Notes: generated from the letters alone by a model not told the origin. DNA of 64,000 bases from Volutella citrinella (GCA_034401135.1 JAWZSP010000007.1:2170001-2234000), one strand, 5' to 3'. Counted from the first letter of the stretch, positions 1 to 10,996 are shown. Numbers and translations: made by a program.

Positions 1-1181
1 TTGCTTGTTTGTTTCCTTGACGGCGGAGCTGTCCATTCTCTCACTGTCAGGTCACCCGTGCTCGACTGATCAGCTTCCCACACGTTCGAAAGCGCAACAG
101 CAGTCTGGCTACACGACCTAGCCTAGCTCAGGCACCGCCACGGTGCTGGACCTCATACCTTTTCTGACGAGTAACGACAATAGGCATCGACAAACTAATA
201 ACCTTCGCCCCTGCATCTCCGTTGTTTGAATATACGCTCGCCGGTCTTGCGCCTCCCGATGGCTAATTTCCACCTCATCTGGGCAGAACAATGCCTCTCT
301 CAGCACCGCTGGATCGTTACAAATTCGCCGAAGCAGGACTCTGTTCTCTCTCTGGCCTATCACCACCTCTACATAGCCACTCCGTACCCAGTCCCCCACG
401 ATCCCGGTCCGGGTGGCTTGGGACCATGTGGAGCTCGGCTAATGCTGAAGTCAAGGATGACAGAAGAGGCCCGTATTGGGCAAACGTCGACTTACAGCCG
501 CATATCCCCTTCTCGAGGCCCCTGGCAAGCCTGGATAAGCCGACGGACCTGCTCCACCAACTGCGTCAAGCATCGTTATCCAACTAACACTGAACTGGTG
601 ATGGCGTCTCGCGGTTCGGCGCCAGCTATGCTCAGTCTGGACTCGCTCAGGCACCCGGCAGACCCGTGGCGCCTGCCAGGATGAGCTGCTCCAACCTTGA
701 CGAGGGTCCTCGCGAGGCTTTCCGCACGCTTGCACAAGTCTCTTTTGGCAATGTACCTTCAGCTCTGTGTGCTCCGGCCAAGCCAGTTGGTATCCAGTTA
801 CCGAGCCATCCAGCCAACGGGATGCCGATCCCTCGACTCCAACGTGGAAGGTTCCGCCTCGACATGCGGTGACAACGGTGCTGGCGCCCTCTGCAGACCC
901 AGCCGTCCCCTATTCTTAGATACATGGGCAATTTTTCGCTTGCCATGTTCCATGGCTGAAGATGGGTGGGACTTGCATCGGAACGCTTGGTTGGAAACCG
1001 GGGTTCCTGCATATAAGTGCTCCGGCTCTGTTCCCATCACCTCGGAGTCTTCTCTTCTTCTTTCTTGCACTCCTATCCAAGTCATTCTTTTTCTTCCCTG
1101 TTTCGAAGCTTACGTCTTCGGACTACCACGACTGTCGTTTTTGATCATCAAGTCTTTCGTTAATAACTACATACTTTTGCC
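1..1181. other. 5' flanking region of the PAN-module gene
   Basis: No coding region is supported here. The overlapping short open frames on both strands lack family resemblance, splice signals or consistent codon bias. The last 170 bases look like a fungal core promoter and leader: a TATA-like element near 1010, then a C/T-rich stretch up to the ATG at 1182. Confidence 0.6.
1010..1018 (+). promoter_or_regulatory. TATA-like element upstream of the PAN-module gene
   Basis: A CATATAAGT element lies about 170 bases before the start codon at 1182 and is followed by a pyrimidine-rich tract typical of fungal transcription start regions. It suggests a strong, regulated promoter. No transcript evidence is available. 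Confidence 0.45.
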
Positions 1182-3239
1182 ATGGCTCTCACTAAGGTGA
1201 TGGTCGCCCTCCTGGCGGCCATGGCCGTGCCTGGCATTGAGGCTTCCAAGTGCAAGCCCTCCGGAACCCTGACCACCAAGGCTTCCGCTACGCTCTCTAC
1301 CGATTCTGCAACTGATTCTGCCACTGCTTCGGTCACTGCTTCGGTGACTGGCTCCGTCACCGCTGCTACCGAGTCTACCGCCATTGCTTCCACCACTGCC
1401 TCCTCCTCTTGCACTGACTGGATGGTCATTCCCACCCCCGTCAACGATCTTGACTGTGGCAAGACTGGTAATGTCAAGTATCCTTCATGCCTCATCAAGG
1501 AGAAGAAGGTGGCGAACCTGAAGGCTTGCGGTGCCTTGTGCAAGAAGAACGCCAAGTGCCTTAGCTTTGGCTATAAGGCAGAGAAGAAGCGCTGTGCTCT
1601 CTTCTCCAAGGAGATCGAGAAGGCCGCCGATTTGTTCGAGACCACCCCCAACGCCTGCGACTACGTTTTCTACGAGAAGGATTGCTACACCTGCGAAGAG
1701 AAGCCCGGCTCCTCCACCACCGCCACTGAGACCGGCACCGAGACCACTGGCGTCGAGACCACTGGCACCGCGGCCACTACCGAAGCCACAGGTACCGAGA
1801 CCACCGGCACCGAGACCGGTACTGAGACTGGCAATGCGGCCACTACTGAGGCCACTACTGGTACCGAGACTGGTGTCGAGACGACTGCTACTGAGACCAC
1901 CGGCACCGCGGCTACCACTGAGGCTACTACCGAGGCCACTGGTACCGAGACTGGCACCGAGACTGGTACTGAGACCGGCACCGCGGCTACCACTGAGGCC
2001 ACCACTGGCACAGAGACTGGTGTTGAGACCACTGCTACCGAGACCACCGGTACAGAGACTACTGGCACCGAGGCCACTACTGAGGCTACAACTGGCACAG
2101 AGACTGGTGTCGAGACCACTGCTACCGAGACCACTGGTACGGAGACTACCACTGAGGCTACCACCACTGCTGAGGAGACTACCACTGAGGCTACCACTGA
2201 GGCTACTACCACTGCTGAGGAGACTACCACTGAGGCCACCACTGAGGCTACTACCACTGCTGAGGAGACTACCACCACTGAGGCTACCACCACTGCTGAG
2301 GAGACTACCACCACTGCTGAGGGTACCACCACTGCTGAGGATACGACTACTACCGCTGAGGCTACCACTACTGCTGAAGAGACCACTACCACTGCTGAGG
2401 GTACCACCACTGCGGAGGAGACCACCACGACTGCTGAGGGTACCACCACCGCCGAGGAGACCACCACGACTGCTGAAGAGACCACCACGACTGCTGAGGC
2501 CACCACGACTGCTGAGGAGACTACCACGACTGCTGAGGGTACCACGACTGCTGAGGAGACTACCACCACTGCTGAGCCTACCACCACCTTCGTGACCTAT
2601 ACCACCACGGATGAGGCCACCACGACCACCAGCACTCCCGAGCCTACTTGCCCGTCCGGGAAGTACACCCTGGTTCATGAGTCTTCGGCAACGCGGGACT
2701 GCTATGTCAAGGGTGAGATCAAGCCTGGCGCCGCCCAGATTGACTTCAAGGTCAAGGACTCTCTGAAGGAGTGCGCCAAGCTGTGCGATGGCAACCCCAG
2801 CTGCCAGTCCTTCGCTTACAAGTGGAAGAAGAACTGGTGCTACCTGTTCTCTACTCGCGCCAAGAAGAACGTCAAGTCTTGCAGTGATCCTGAAATCTCA
2901 TTCTACGACAAGGAATGCTACGAATGCAAGACGGAGCCTGAGCCTCCCGTCTGCGAGTCCTGGAGGCTGAAGCTCCCCCAGAACTGCCGCGAGAACCAGG
3001 TCTGTGGCGCCAAGGGCAAGGTCGATAACTGTGCCGCCCTCCCCCAGGTCCCCAACGTCAACTGCTGGGATGATTGTGCCAAGGCCTGCCTGAAGGACAA
3101 GGAGTGCAAGATCTTCACCTGGCACAAGGAGGGCGGCTCGTGGAAGTGCTCCCGCTACAACAAGCCGTACCACTTCACGCCCACCAACTCGGGAAGCAAC
3201 TTCTACGAGGTTGACTGCTTCGAGTGTGTCAACAAGTAA
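1182..3239 (+). CDS. secreted Thr/Glu-repeat protein with three PAN/apple-like Cys modules
   Basis: A single-exon 685-residue protein. Residues 1-21 form a signal peptide (short basic start, hydrophobic Ala/Val core, cleavage near GIEA). A Ser/Thr-rich linker follows. A Cys-rich module spans about residues 77-171, then about 300 residues of Thr/Glu/Ala repeats (units such as TTTAEE and ETGTET), then two more Cys modules at about 490-587 and 591-682. Each module ends in the same signature, aromatic-Tyr-acidic-x-acidic-Cys-aromatic-x-Cys, which marks them as internal duplicates. Cys spacing and aromatic content resemble PAN/apple domains, which bind carbohydrate or protein. The repeat should be heavily O-glycosylated, giving a mucin-like stalk between adhesive heads. 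I see no GPI signal, so the protein is probably secreted or wall-trapped. Function in adhesion or carbohydrate binding is inferred. Confidence 0.85.
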   Translation: MALTKVMVALLAAMAVPGIEASKCKPSGTLTTKASATLSTDSATDSATASVTASVTGSVTAATESTAIASTTASSSCTDWMVIPTPVNDLDCGKTGNVKYPSCLIKEKKVANLKACGALCKKNAKCLSFGYKAEKKRCALFSKEIEKAADLFETTPNACDYVFYEKDCYTCEEKPGSSTTATETGTETTGVETTGTAATTEATGTETTGTETGTETGNAATTEATTGTETGVETTATETTGTAATTEATTEATGTETGTETGTETGTAATTEATTGTETGVETTATETTGTETTGTEATTEATTGTETGVETTATETTGTETTTEATTTAEETTTEATTEATTTAEETTTEATTEATTTAEETTTTEATTTAEETTTTAEGTTTAEDTTTTAEATTTAEETTTTAEGTTTAEETTTTAEGTTTAEETTTTAEETTTTAEATTTAEETTTTAEGTTTAEETTTTAEPTTTFVTYTTTDEATTTTSTPEPTCPSGKYTLVHESSATRDCYVKGEIKPGAAQIDFKVKDSLKECAKLCDGNPSCQSFAYKWKKNWCYLFSTRAKKNVKSCSDPEISFYDKECYECKTEPEPPVCESWRLKLPQNCRENQVCGAKGKVDNCAALPQVPNVNCWDDCAKACLKDKECKIFTWHKEGGSWKCSRYNKPYHFTPTNSGSNFYEVDCFECVNK
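1708..2640 (+). repeat. in-frame Thr/Glu-coding minisatellite within the PAN-module gene
   Basis: Degenerate tandem units coding for TTTAEE, TTEA and ETGTET-type motifs run through the centre of the gene. Every unit length is a multiple of three, so the frame is kept. The last third (about 2200-2580) is the most homogeneous at DNA level, indicating recent expansion. Long open frames on the other strand and in other frames here are by-products of the repeat. Confidence 0.85.
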
Positions 3240-3803
3240 TCGGCTATGGATGGACGCCAGGTCCAAAGTAGATGGTCGGCACGCCGTTTCTTTCTCTTAT
3301 ATACAGCCTGATGTTGATTTTTTACTTTTCTGATGTAATATGCTCAAGAGGGACGACATCAAATCTAGACCCGACGTCACATAGTGTTTAATAAAAGGCA
3401 CGACTTGCACACACGATTTCGGCGTTCATTGCTTTTTTGAATGTTAATGTGAGTCAATTTAAGCAGTATTTGCCCTCCTCGACTCCTATTCTCAACAGCC
3501 GTAGTTGGAGTCCATGATGCTCATTTTCAACGTGTCGACTATTGATATCGGCAACAAATATTTGTTCGCCCATTCCGCGCTTTATGAATTGTGTGCCCGT
3601 GATTTATGCAACCATGCACATCTTTGTGCAGTGCCAAGATGTGAGTGCTTGCACGCCTGATAAGCCTTATCGTAGCCACTAGCCAAAGTTGACCCAGCCT
3701 AGACCCTCAATTATCCCACCCCCGATCCTCAAACACCAAGATCCAACACCCAGGGAACCTCCGAGCTTCTTTTTGGCCTTTGCTTATCGATGGTTATGAG
3801 ACA
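3240..3803. other. intergenic region between the PAN-module gene and ima1
   Basis: AT-richer spacer holding the 3' UTR of the upstream gene (a possible polyadenylation region near 3390, with AATAAAAG) and the promoter of the next gene. No gene is supported. Confidence 0.6.
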
Positions 3804-6023
3804 ATGCCGCGTCTCCGGGGGGCGAGATACCTGACCTGCTTCTACTGCGGCAAGCGCTGCAACACCAAGTATGATGGCTTAATGCGCGAATGGCTGTGCC
3901 TGAGCTGCGATGCGACAAACTATCTGGACGAGGTAGGTTCCTGCAGAATAAAACCTTGGTATCATCGCGGTCCTTGTAGCTAACTATCTTCGCCAGCATG
4001 GAGAAATCACAGACCCGCCCGTCGCAGCCGAGCGCGAGGCACCGGCCAGGCAGTACGCTGCCCCACGACGAACGGCGCCGAATTCGACCGCCGACAACAT
4101 CTTCTGCTCAACATGCATCAAGAACCAGCGCCTCTTCACCTCATCTCTGGCGCAATACCTCCCGGAAGACCCGTCGTCACCAGACTATCCCGAGCTCGAA
4201 CGCAACTACTACCGATTTCGAAACAACCTCGAACAGCGATACCCCCAAGTGTGCGACGAATGTGCGGAAAGGGTCGAAGCACGCATCCGGCAGGCGGGCT
4301 ATACGGCCAAAACGGATTACCTTCGCCGGATGATGGAGAAGAGCAGGGCAAGGAGGACCAGCGTTGGTAGAAAAACGACACTGGACTATGTGGGTAGCTT
4401 GGGAAAGGGGCTGTGGTGGAGTGGCTTTGTGCTTCAACTCTTCTGGCACCTTCGATCCGTGTCGGCCGTGCTTGAGCATCAGGACAATGGCATGCGTGAT
4501 CCGGATGATACAAGATGGCTTACACTCGCAGCGTCGGGACTGGCTCGCGCGGTTGCGTACCTCCCGGACGCCGGCGTGCTCGCCAGAAGCGCTGTGTTGT
4601 TCGCGGTGCTGTCAGTTTGGTGGAACCCCAAGTTTGTGCAAGTCAGCCGCGGCTTCTCGCGCCACATCCTCGGATTCACCCAGTGGTACTCTTTCCAGGG
4701 GCTGATCATATTCTTTCGCATTCTCTCCCGTCGCGTCGTGGACATGGACGGGGGCAGCGGGCGGTCGCGAAATGCGCAACTGAGTGCGCATTTCGTCTTG
4801 GCCGCCCTGGCGTTTCTGGTGAGTGAGCTGCCGCTTCTGCGATGCTGCCCGCTTCGCGAGCACTGAACTAACATTTATAGATCTGCTTCTCAGCCCAGAG
4901 GTCTATTCGAATAGACACAACACCGCTCTTTGGCACGCAGAGCGCTCCCGTCTCACCCAGGGCAGTCAAGACTGGAGATCAGAAGCAAGTTGATAGGGGT
5001 TCCTTTGCCGATGCTCTGAATGAAGCCCTTGACTCGCCTGTGCCAAGGCGTTCAGATGATGATTTCAGCCGCCCCCTCATCAGCTCCCTCTCACCTCCAC
5101 GCCCCCTGGCCAACCCTGGCAGGGCTTCAGCACAATCTCCGGTGCGGTTTAGCGGTTTGTCGCTTTCGCCTCAGCGGACCCCCGAGGCTCAACATTCCGA
5201 GGCTCAGGACTCGGAAGAGATGGACTGGACACCTACCCAAGCCCAGTCACAACATCGCGCGTTTCGTGAGTCACCTAGCACAGCCACCCGTCGTCCATTT
5301 GGGGAGGCGCCTGTGAACCCCGAAGGTAGTCCATTCTGGTACAAGGTCCCTGCTGCGCCGAGCACTCCCGCTCAACGATTACGAAACCCACCCAATATGC
5401 CCGTGCTACGAAGCAAGGCGCCGGAGACTGAGAATGTCTTCTTCCGCCACACAAACAGGCCCGACGGGCAGAAGCAAGAAGTAGATGGGGCGGTCGCTTT
5501 CAAGCCGCCTTCTTTCTTTGCTCCCCGAAGCGACAATGACGACGCCAATAACCTGGCTGACTTGTTGAGTCAGAGCTTCAGTTTGAGCCAGGAACAGGAT
5601 CAGCCCGAGGAACTTTCGGCAAACGCCTCACTGAATGGAAAGCATTCGCGGGGCCAGCCGTCGATGGAACCTCGCCCGAAGCCGACACTAAGCGTCGACG
5701 TTGCAATCGTCGCTGCAGTCCTAGTATTCTGGGTGTTGACCATTTGCCTTCCAATGTCCTTAGGCAGGGAGCTTCAACTTGCGCTGCTCTCCGCTGCAGG
5801 GGGGATAGCTCTGCGGATCGGTGGCAACACGAATAATGGCATGGACGCAGATCGAGGCCCCAGTTGGAAGGCATACACGAACTCTGCCCTGAGCGTAGTT
5901 GAGCTCGCAGCTATTTGCTGGCTGGGCTGGGAGACGTGGAAGTCGGAGTTGGACACTGGGAAGCCTGGCGCTGTGGTGTTGTCGGCAATGCTGGCACACC
6001 GGCTCTGGAACGATTTATGTTGA
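3804..6023 (+). CDS. ima1: Ima1-type inner nuclear membrane protein
   Basis: Three exons (3804-3932, 3997-4818, 4881-6023), all phase 0, give 697 residues. The N-terminal Ima1/Samp1 domain has CxxC pairs: CFYCGKRC and CLSC in exon 1, then CSTC and CDEC early in exon 2. These match the paired zinc-ligand pattern of the Ima1_N family. Several hydrophobic segments follow (about residues 180-320) and another group lies at the C-terminus (about 590-695), separated by a disordered Ser/Pro-rich region. In fission yeast Ima1 sits in the inner nuclear membrane and helps link heterochromatin and centromeres to the envelope; the mammalian relative is Samp1/NET5. The start at 3804 is preferred over alternatives because it immediately precedes the conserved zinc region. 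An in-frame upstream start at 3780 (non-canonical context) is possible. Confidence 0.88.
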
Positions 6024-6610
6024 GCCAGCCGCCGGGGCGTGGAAGCCTACGATACTACGTTTTTATAGAAGAGGCGCAGAGCATATATTATCCTGTGGTT
6101 GCGATATAGACAGGCGCGCTGGACTGCATCGGAGAGGCGGCTGCTTGTAGATATAGCCAAGACTACTAGTATACTATGAGCGAATGAGTGGCCATACACT
6201 CTGAGTTGCCTGCACGTGTGCTAATGTCGCTTTTTGCCTTTCGTGACAATTCTCTATGCGCACCCTCACGAGTGTCTCTGTCGCTGCGCGAGTGCGAAGG
6301 GTTCAAACTGAGATGGAGGCGGCAACAGGGACCACCTCCAAAAGTTTTACCTATGAAAGTTTGCCGCCAAAGTTTACCTAATATTTTTTTTCAAGTCCAC
6401 GGTTGGCAGCCGGTTGGCAGCTGGCACCAGCTGCTGCTTCTGTGAATTCACAGCCGCTCAACGCATCGCTCCTTGGCCTTTTTAAAAACCCAGCCTTGAT
6501 CCTCTTCACTCTCACACCTCCCACACTCCCACACTCTCAACTGGCCAGCAGCTTCCCATCGACCTGCCATCAGCTATCATCGACTTGCCGAGTGCAATGA
6601 AACAAAAGCC
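6024..6610. other. intergenic region between ima1 and the PD-(D/E)XK-like gene
   Basis: Contains the 3' end of ima1 and a C/T-rich leader (6480-6600) before the next gene. A short ATG frame at 6597-6629 overlaps the next start codon out of frame and could act as an upstream ORF. Nothing else is supported. Confidence 0.5.
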
Positions 6611-7676
6611 ATGGATGGCCCACTTCTGACACCGATGACATCCACATCAACAGCCCCGTTGGAAGATGCTGCCGGTGTGCACAGAGTCACGTTTACTACG
6701 ACTGAGAATCTTCTCAAGGAGATTGATTCCAAGTCAAGCGACTTACTATATGTACATGGTAAGTTATACCTGCGTTGGCGTAGGGGGTTCTCGGCCCCCC
6801 CGGTTCTCCTCCCGTCTTGTCTTTCTCACTATAGGGTTATGATAGTACAGTCTAACCCTAAACTGAGAGTGCTTTATTGTAGGGGGGGTTCAGAACCACT
6901 GGGGGGCTGAAAACAAAGAATTTTGATGCTTATGCTTACCCTGCTTAGGTATTTCTACCACTACCTTCACTCATCTCGAGGCATGGAGAGAATCCATAGG
7001 CCGAAAGTTTCGTTATAAGCACTTCGATCCAGAGCAACATGTTCTCGTCATCCTCAGCCCATCTGGCGCACACGAGAGGGTAATCGGTGTCCTCACTCTA
7101 TTTATTGGGATTCAGGCTGCGGCCAGTGGCCTTGAAGACAGCTTTAAACCAACCGGGGCTCTTAAGCTTTCCGGTGATGGAGGAGGGGCCGAAGAACCAG
7201 ACTCCAGTTGGGCTCCAGACCCAGCGCGGACACGCCTAGGTGACTGGCCTACACTTATTATTGAGGTTGGCTACTCCGACAGTCTCCCATCCCTCCGCCA
7301 GAAAGCGAGGTGGTGGTTTAGTGTTTCAAAGCACCAAGTCAAGATGGTTCTTCTTGTCAAAATCTACCAAGGCCAATCGGGACTACACCTGACAATCGAA
7401 AAGTGGAAGGAGGAGTCACCACAGATTCAGGGCGCTCGTATAACACGAGCTATGTCACGCATCGAACCACCATGGTGTGTTCAGCGGATCGACGTCAACA
7501 GATCACCCGACGCAAACCCTCTCAACCCTCTATCGTATGCTGTCACTAGAGGTGAGCTACGCCTAGAGTTCCACGACCTCGTCTTACGACAGCCATCGCC
7601 AGGCGAGGGTGATATCGTTATATCCATTCAACGGCTGCAGAGTCTCTCAGTTGATGTTTGGAAGGCGATGAATTAG
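6611..7676 (+). CDS. fungal hypothetical protein, probable PD-(D/E)XK nuclease-like fold
   Basis: Two exons (6611-6758 and 6949-7676) joined in phase 1 give about 291 residues. The central region has the pattern of a widespread fungal hypothetical family with a restriction-endonuclease-like fold: an Asp-containing strand, the hydrophobic strand TLIIEVGYS with its conserved Glu, then SLPSLRQKARWWF with conserved Lys and Trp. This corresponds to D...ExxxS...K in Uma2-like enzymes. The family is often patchily distributed and many members may be inactive. The intron is unusually long for this window (190 nt) and carries a G/C-run hairpin. An out-of-frame ATG 14 bases upstream overlaps the start. 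The fold assignment rests on motif reading only; substrate and role are unknown. Confidence 0.65.
6759..6948 (+). other. atypically long intron with internal inverted repeat
   Basis: The intron opens with GTAAGT and ends in TTAG after a branch-like sequence. Inside it, a run of C followed by GGTTCT (6795-6807) can pair with AGAACC-act-GGGGGG (6892-6906), forming a stem around a loop of about 85 nt. A second local hairpin (GGGGG-TTCTC-GGCCCCC) overlaps the left arm. Most other introns here are 45-120 nt and lack such structure. Confidence 0.5.
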
Positions 7677-7719
7677 GTCGGGTTTCGGACGAGGGTTGTG
7701 AGATGCTCCTAGCAGACAT

Positions 7720-7805
7720 GCAGATACGCTTAGGTGTAGATACGTTTAGGTGTAGATACGTTTAGGTGTAGATACGTTTAGGCGTACACACGTTTAGGTG
7801 CAGAT
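7720..7805. repeat. 16-bp tandem repeat
   Basis: About five imperfect copies of a 16-bp unit (AGATACGTTTAGGTGT) lie just 3' of the PD-(D/E)XK-like gene. The central copies are identical and the outer ones diverge. They may fall in that gene's 3' UTR. Confidence 0.85.
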
Positions 7806-7981
7806 TAGGCAAGTATCGCATCAGGCAGGGTTAGTTTTTCATGATGCAGGCTTCAATTTAGTTTAGCATGTTGCTAGGTACCTGCGGGCACATGTGTTAC
7901 AAATTCGTTTCCATTCCCGTATGCCAGGGCGTCTTAATCAATCGCTTCGCTTCATCAGACATGGCCAGCCATCGTCACCGG

Positions 7982-8007
7982 CTCAACTCAACTCAACTCA
8001 ACTCAAC
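7982..8007. repeat. ACTCA pentanucleotide microsatellite
   Basis: Five consecutive copies of a 5-bp CAACT/ACTCA unit. The array touches the stop codon (TGA on the minus strand) of the TauD-type gene, so length changes here could alter its 3' end. Confidence 0.85.
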
Positions 8008-9263
8008 CTTGGAAGGGGGTCTCGTACGGCCGCTCTGCCTGGGGCGTGATACGAGCAAGGTGGCGCCGCTGGCCGCTCTTCCAGTCGACAATGGCGGTGT
8101 GCTGGACGAGGCGGTTGTCCCAGACTACGACGGTCTTGTCCTGCCAGCGGACGCGGGCGTGGAAGTCGGCGCCCCAGGCGATGTGCTCGTAGAGGAAGTT
8201 GAGGATGGCGTCGGACTCTTCTTTTTTCATGCCGACAATGGAGCGGGTGACTGTCATGTGTTAGACACTGGGTGAGAGGCGAAGAGAAGAGAGAAAGATA
8301 GAGAAAGGCTTACACTGCGGGTTAATGTAGAGCGACTTCTCGCCGGTGACGGGATGAGTCCGCACAATGGGGTGCTCGCTGACTACGGGCTCGCGGCGCT
8401 TGATGCTGCCCTTGCGGACGCTGGCGTTGACCTGCTCGATGCCCGAGTGAGTAGCCTTGAGGCCGTGCAGGAGGCGCTGGAAGGCGGGCGAGAGGCGCTC
8501 GTATGCCTCGGCCGTGTTGGCGAAGAGGGTGTCGCCGCCCGTGTCGGGTCCGTCGAGGATGTAGAGGAACGTGGTGCCGGGGGGCTGGGCCTCGTAGCTG
8601 ACGTCCGAGTGCCAGGCGACGGAGCTGACGCGGCTCTGGAAGAAGGTCTCGTGCGAGCGGTCGCCGGCTCCGCGGTGGACGAGGTGGATCTCCGGGTGGC
8701 CGGCGGGGGATCCGGACGTCGGGTGGACGTGGTGGCGGCCAAAGTAGCCGCCGAAGTTAAGGGCCTCCTGGATGGGTAGGTCGGCGAAGTCTTGGTTGCG
8801 GAAGGCGACGACCTTGCGCTCGGCCACGAGGCGCGCGAGCTCGTCCTTGCCGGCGGAGGTGAGCTGGCTGAGCTGGATGCCGTCGATCTCGGTGCCGGTT
8901 GTGGGCGTCAGGTGGTTGATCTTTGCGCTGGGGGTGAGGAGGTTGGGGAAGGCCGGGTCGGCATCTTTGCCGTGTTCGACGTGCTCAAAGGGCTGGAGGG
9001 GGGGATAGGTCTGGTCCTTGTTCCAGGTGGGAAGATAGTGAGGGTACTGGTGATGGGGGTTAGTGTGGGTGGTGATGGTTGAGGTGGTGGTGACAACTCA
9101 CCTTGGCAGCAGCAAACTCTTCGGTGCCGTGCTCCTCAATGGTCCTCTCATAGTCAACAGGGGCAAGCTCCTTGTAGGCGTGCTCGACGCCACCCGAGTA
9201 GAGCTTGAGGTTGGCCGTCTTGTTGGCCACGGCGTTGATGGTTTCTGTGGCGGAGGGAGCCAT
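8003..9263 (-). CDS. TauD/JLP1-type alpha-ketoglutarate-dependent sulfonate dioxygenase
   Basis: Three exons on the minus strand (9263-9102, 9046-8314, 8250-8003) give 380 residues, the usual fungal length. The Fe(II) facial triad is visible: His and Asp in AWHSDVSYE (about residues 200 and 202) and the distal His in VQHTAIVDW (about 349). An Arg in RRHLAR about 12 residues later should bind 2-oxoglutarate. The exon 2-3 joint restores the family sequence NPQFTR. In the TauD family the enzyme hydroxylates taurine or other sulfonates, releasing sulfite and an aldehyde; yeast Jlp1 is the model. The gene is divergent from a Dal5-family transporter. The ATG at 9263 is chosen over an upstream in-frame non-ATG extension. 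Exact substrate is not determined by sequence. Confidence 0.9.
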
Positions 9264-9413
9264 GATTATAAGCAGATGATATAGAGACAACTAACTGTCC
9301 AATTCTCGTTTTATTAAAGACAAGAGGATGAATTTAAATCGATCTTTGACTCTTGACTGAATGCTCTTGGCTCTTGGTCTGAGTATTTGGTGTATTCTCC
9401 CATCGTCATCACC

Positions 9414-9421
9414 TTTTTATA
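9414..9421 (-). promoter_or_regulatory. TATA element of the TauD-type gene
   Basis: A TATAAAAA element reads on the minus strand about 150 bases upstream of the start codon at 9263, in a good position for a fungal core promoter. Confidence 0.5.
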
Positions 9422-10996
9422 CACGACACAGACTCGGGCGTCGGCATTCGCATCGTGCAAATGGATGCCAGCTTCAGGCGGGGAAGTCATGGATCAGCCA
9501 TGACGCCGGCACAGTCGCGCAGATTGGGCTCGCGAATCTGCGCTCCTCGATTCGCCATTGCATCCATCGGCACCGTTAGGCAAAAAGCAATCTCGTCGCC
9601 AGATGCGACGCTCGTCAGAGTCAGACACCCTCACTCGAGGAGAAGAGGGGGGAATAATTGTCAGCAGGTCGAGCACGCGCCCCCGGAATCTAGTCTCTGC
9701 ATCCTGGGGTCACTATTGCGCAACCCGGGCCCGGTTTCGCGTTTCGGCACTCGTCGAGCAATGAGCGGCGTTTGTCCGGGGATCACGCAATGGAAGGGGG
9801 GGCGAGAGAAGAGAAGACTAGTGCAGCGATAACGACGGATGGATTCTAACAGAGCAGAGAGGACGGAGGGGAAGGGGGGCCCACACGCACGCAGCACGGC
9901 CAAGGATGGCGACATCTGGGAGCATCACGACGTTGCGCCTGTCGCAATCCCCGGGGCGGCGTCACGCAATGCAACCGAGGTCGGTAGTCGGGCTGCGCGC
10001 TTGGCCTCTGGACCAAACGAGTCCGCAATGGTCGTGCATCATGGCCGAGGGTAACTTGTCGTGCTGATGCCGCGTCAGGGGGGGGGAGAAGACGGTGGAA
10101 TGTGTCCCGATGGCTCTCGTCCGCAGCCCCTTGACTACTGATCACGGCATGGTAAGGACTATAGTTATGGCCATAGTTTAATTCTAAAGTGAATGAAGCA
10201 CCCCCGACGCCGATCCGAAAAATCTCCCAATGGAGAAATTCTCGGCCGGGCCGCTTCCGGGCGGGTCCGACGACGGGCGGGATTGCTCCCCGGGGCCCCG
10301 GAGGCACTGCTAATCTGCTTCTCTCGCTCTCCAGATTCCTGAGCGATTGCTACTGTGGGATCTAAGGCTCGGGGGCAGCTACTTACCGACTTACCTGCCT
10401 ATCTACCAGTGACCGCAGTTTACATGAGGAAGTGGCTTTTCGTCTCGAATTGCGCTGAAAGAATGACGACAATTACCTCGCCCCTCATTGGCCCCCGTAT
10501 GATCATCGCCAGACCTCGTAGCCAAGCTTCCAAAGATGCTATCCTGCACGACTCATGTTAGTCCCTTCATGCTTGCTGGATCCTCCTCGCGTTTCGGTCG
10601 GCTGCTGCTGTGATTGGAGTCCCGTCTTCCTCGCCCTCGCACGTCATTGTCCAGTTCCAGGCAATGGCCCGCCAAGGGTTGGGTCCAGCTTCATCATCAG
10701 ACCTCCACCGAGCCTTCACCTCCTGGGAGAGGAGCTGAGATGGCCTGGCCTGGGCTTGGCTGGCTAGGCCCGTCACGGCCAGCAAGGACACCCCGAGGCC
10801 CTTGGCGATGCCCTCGAGGACCAGCTTCCCCTTATCCCCGTCGCTCGATTGGTCCATGGCCCCCCGCGTTCGTGCTCCCCCCGGACGTTTGCCTTGGTAC
10901 AGCATGTGCCCGTTGATGGCTGTCTATCCCACGCTGCTGCTCTGTCCAGACCGGTCCTGGCGTCGGGCCTGCAATCAGAGCGGCATTTCGACAGGC

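Noticed and set aside
1485..2678. Long open frames antisense to, and in the other frame of, the Thr/Glu repeat gene (up to 397 residues).
   Set aside because: They exist only because the repeat unit length is a multiple of three and avoids stops in several frames; products are Ser/Gly or Val/Ser low complexity with no start context.
8354..9082. Plus-strand open frames across the dioxygenase gene.
   Set aside because: Shadows of the GC-rich minus-strand exon; the minus strand has the catalytic residues and clean splice sites.
10567..10857. Minus-strand 96-residue frame with a short hydrophobic segment.
   Set aside because: No relatives recognised, no promoter or intron signals, and it lies inside the divergent promoter of the sulfonate-type pair.
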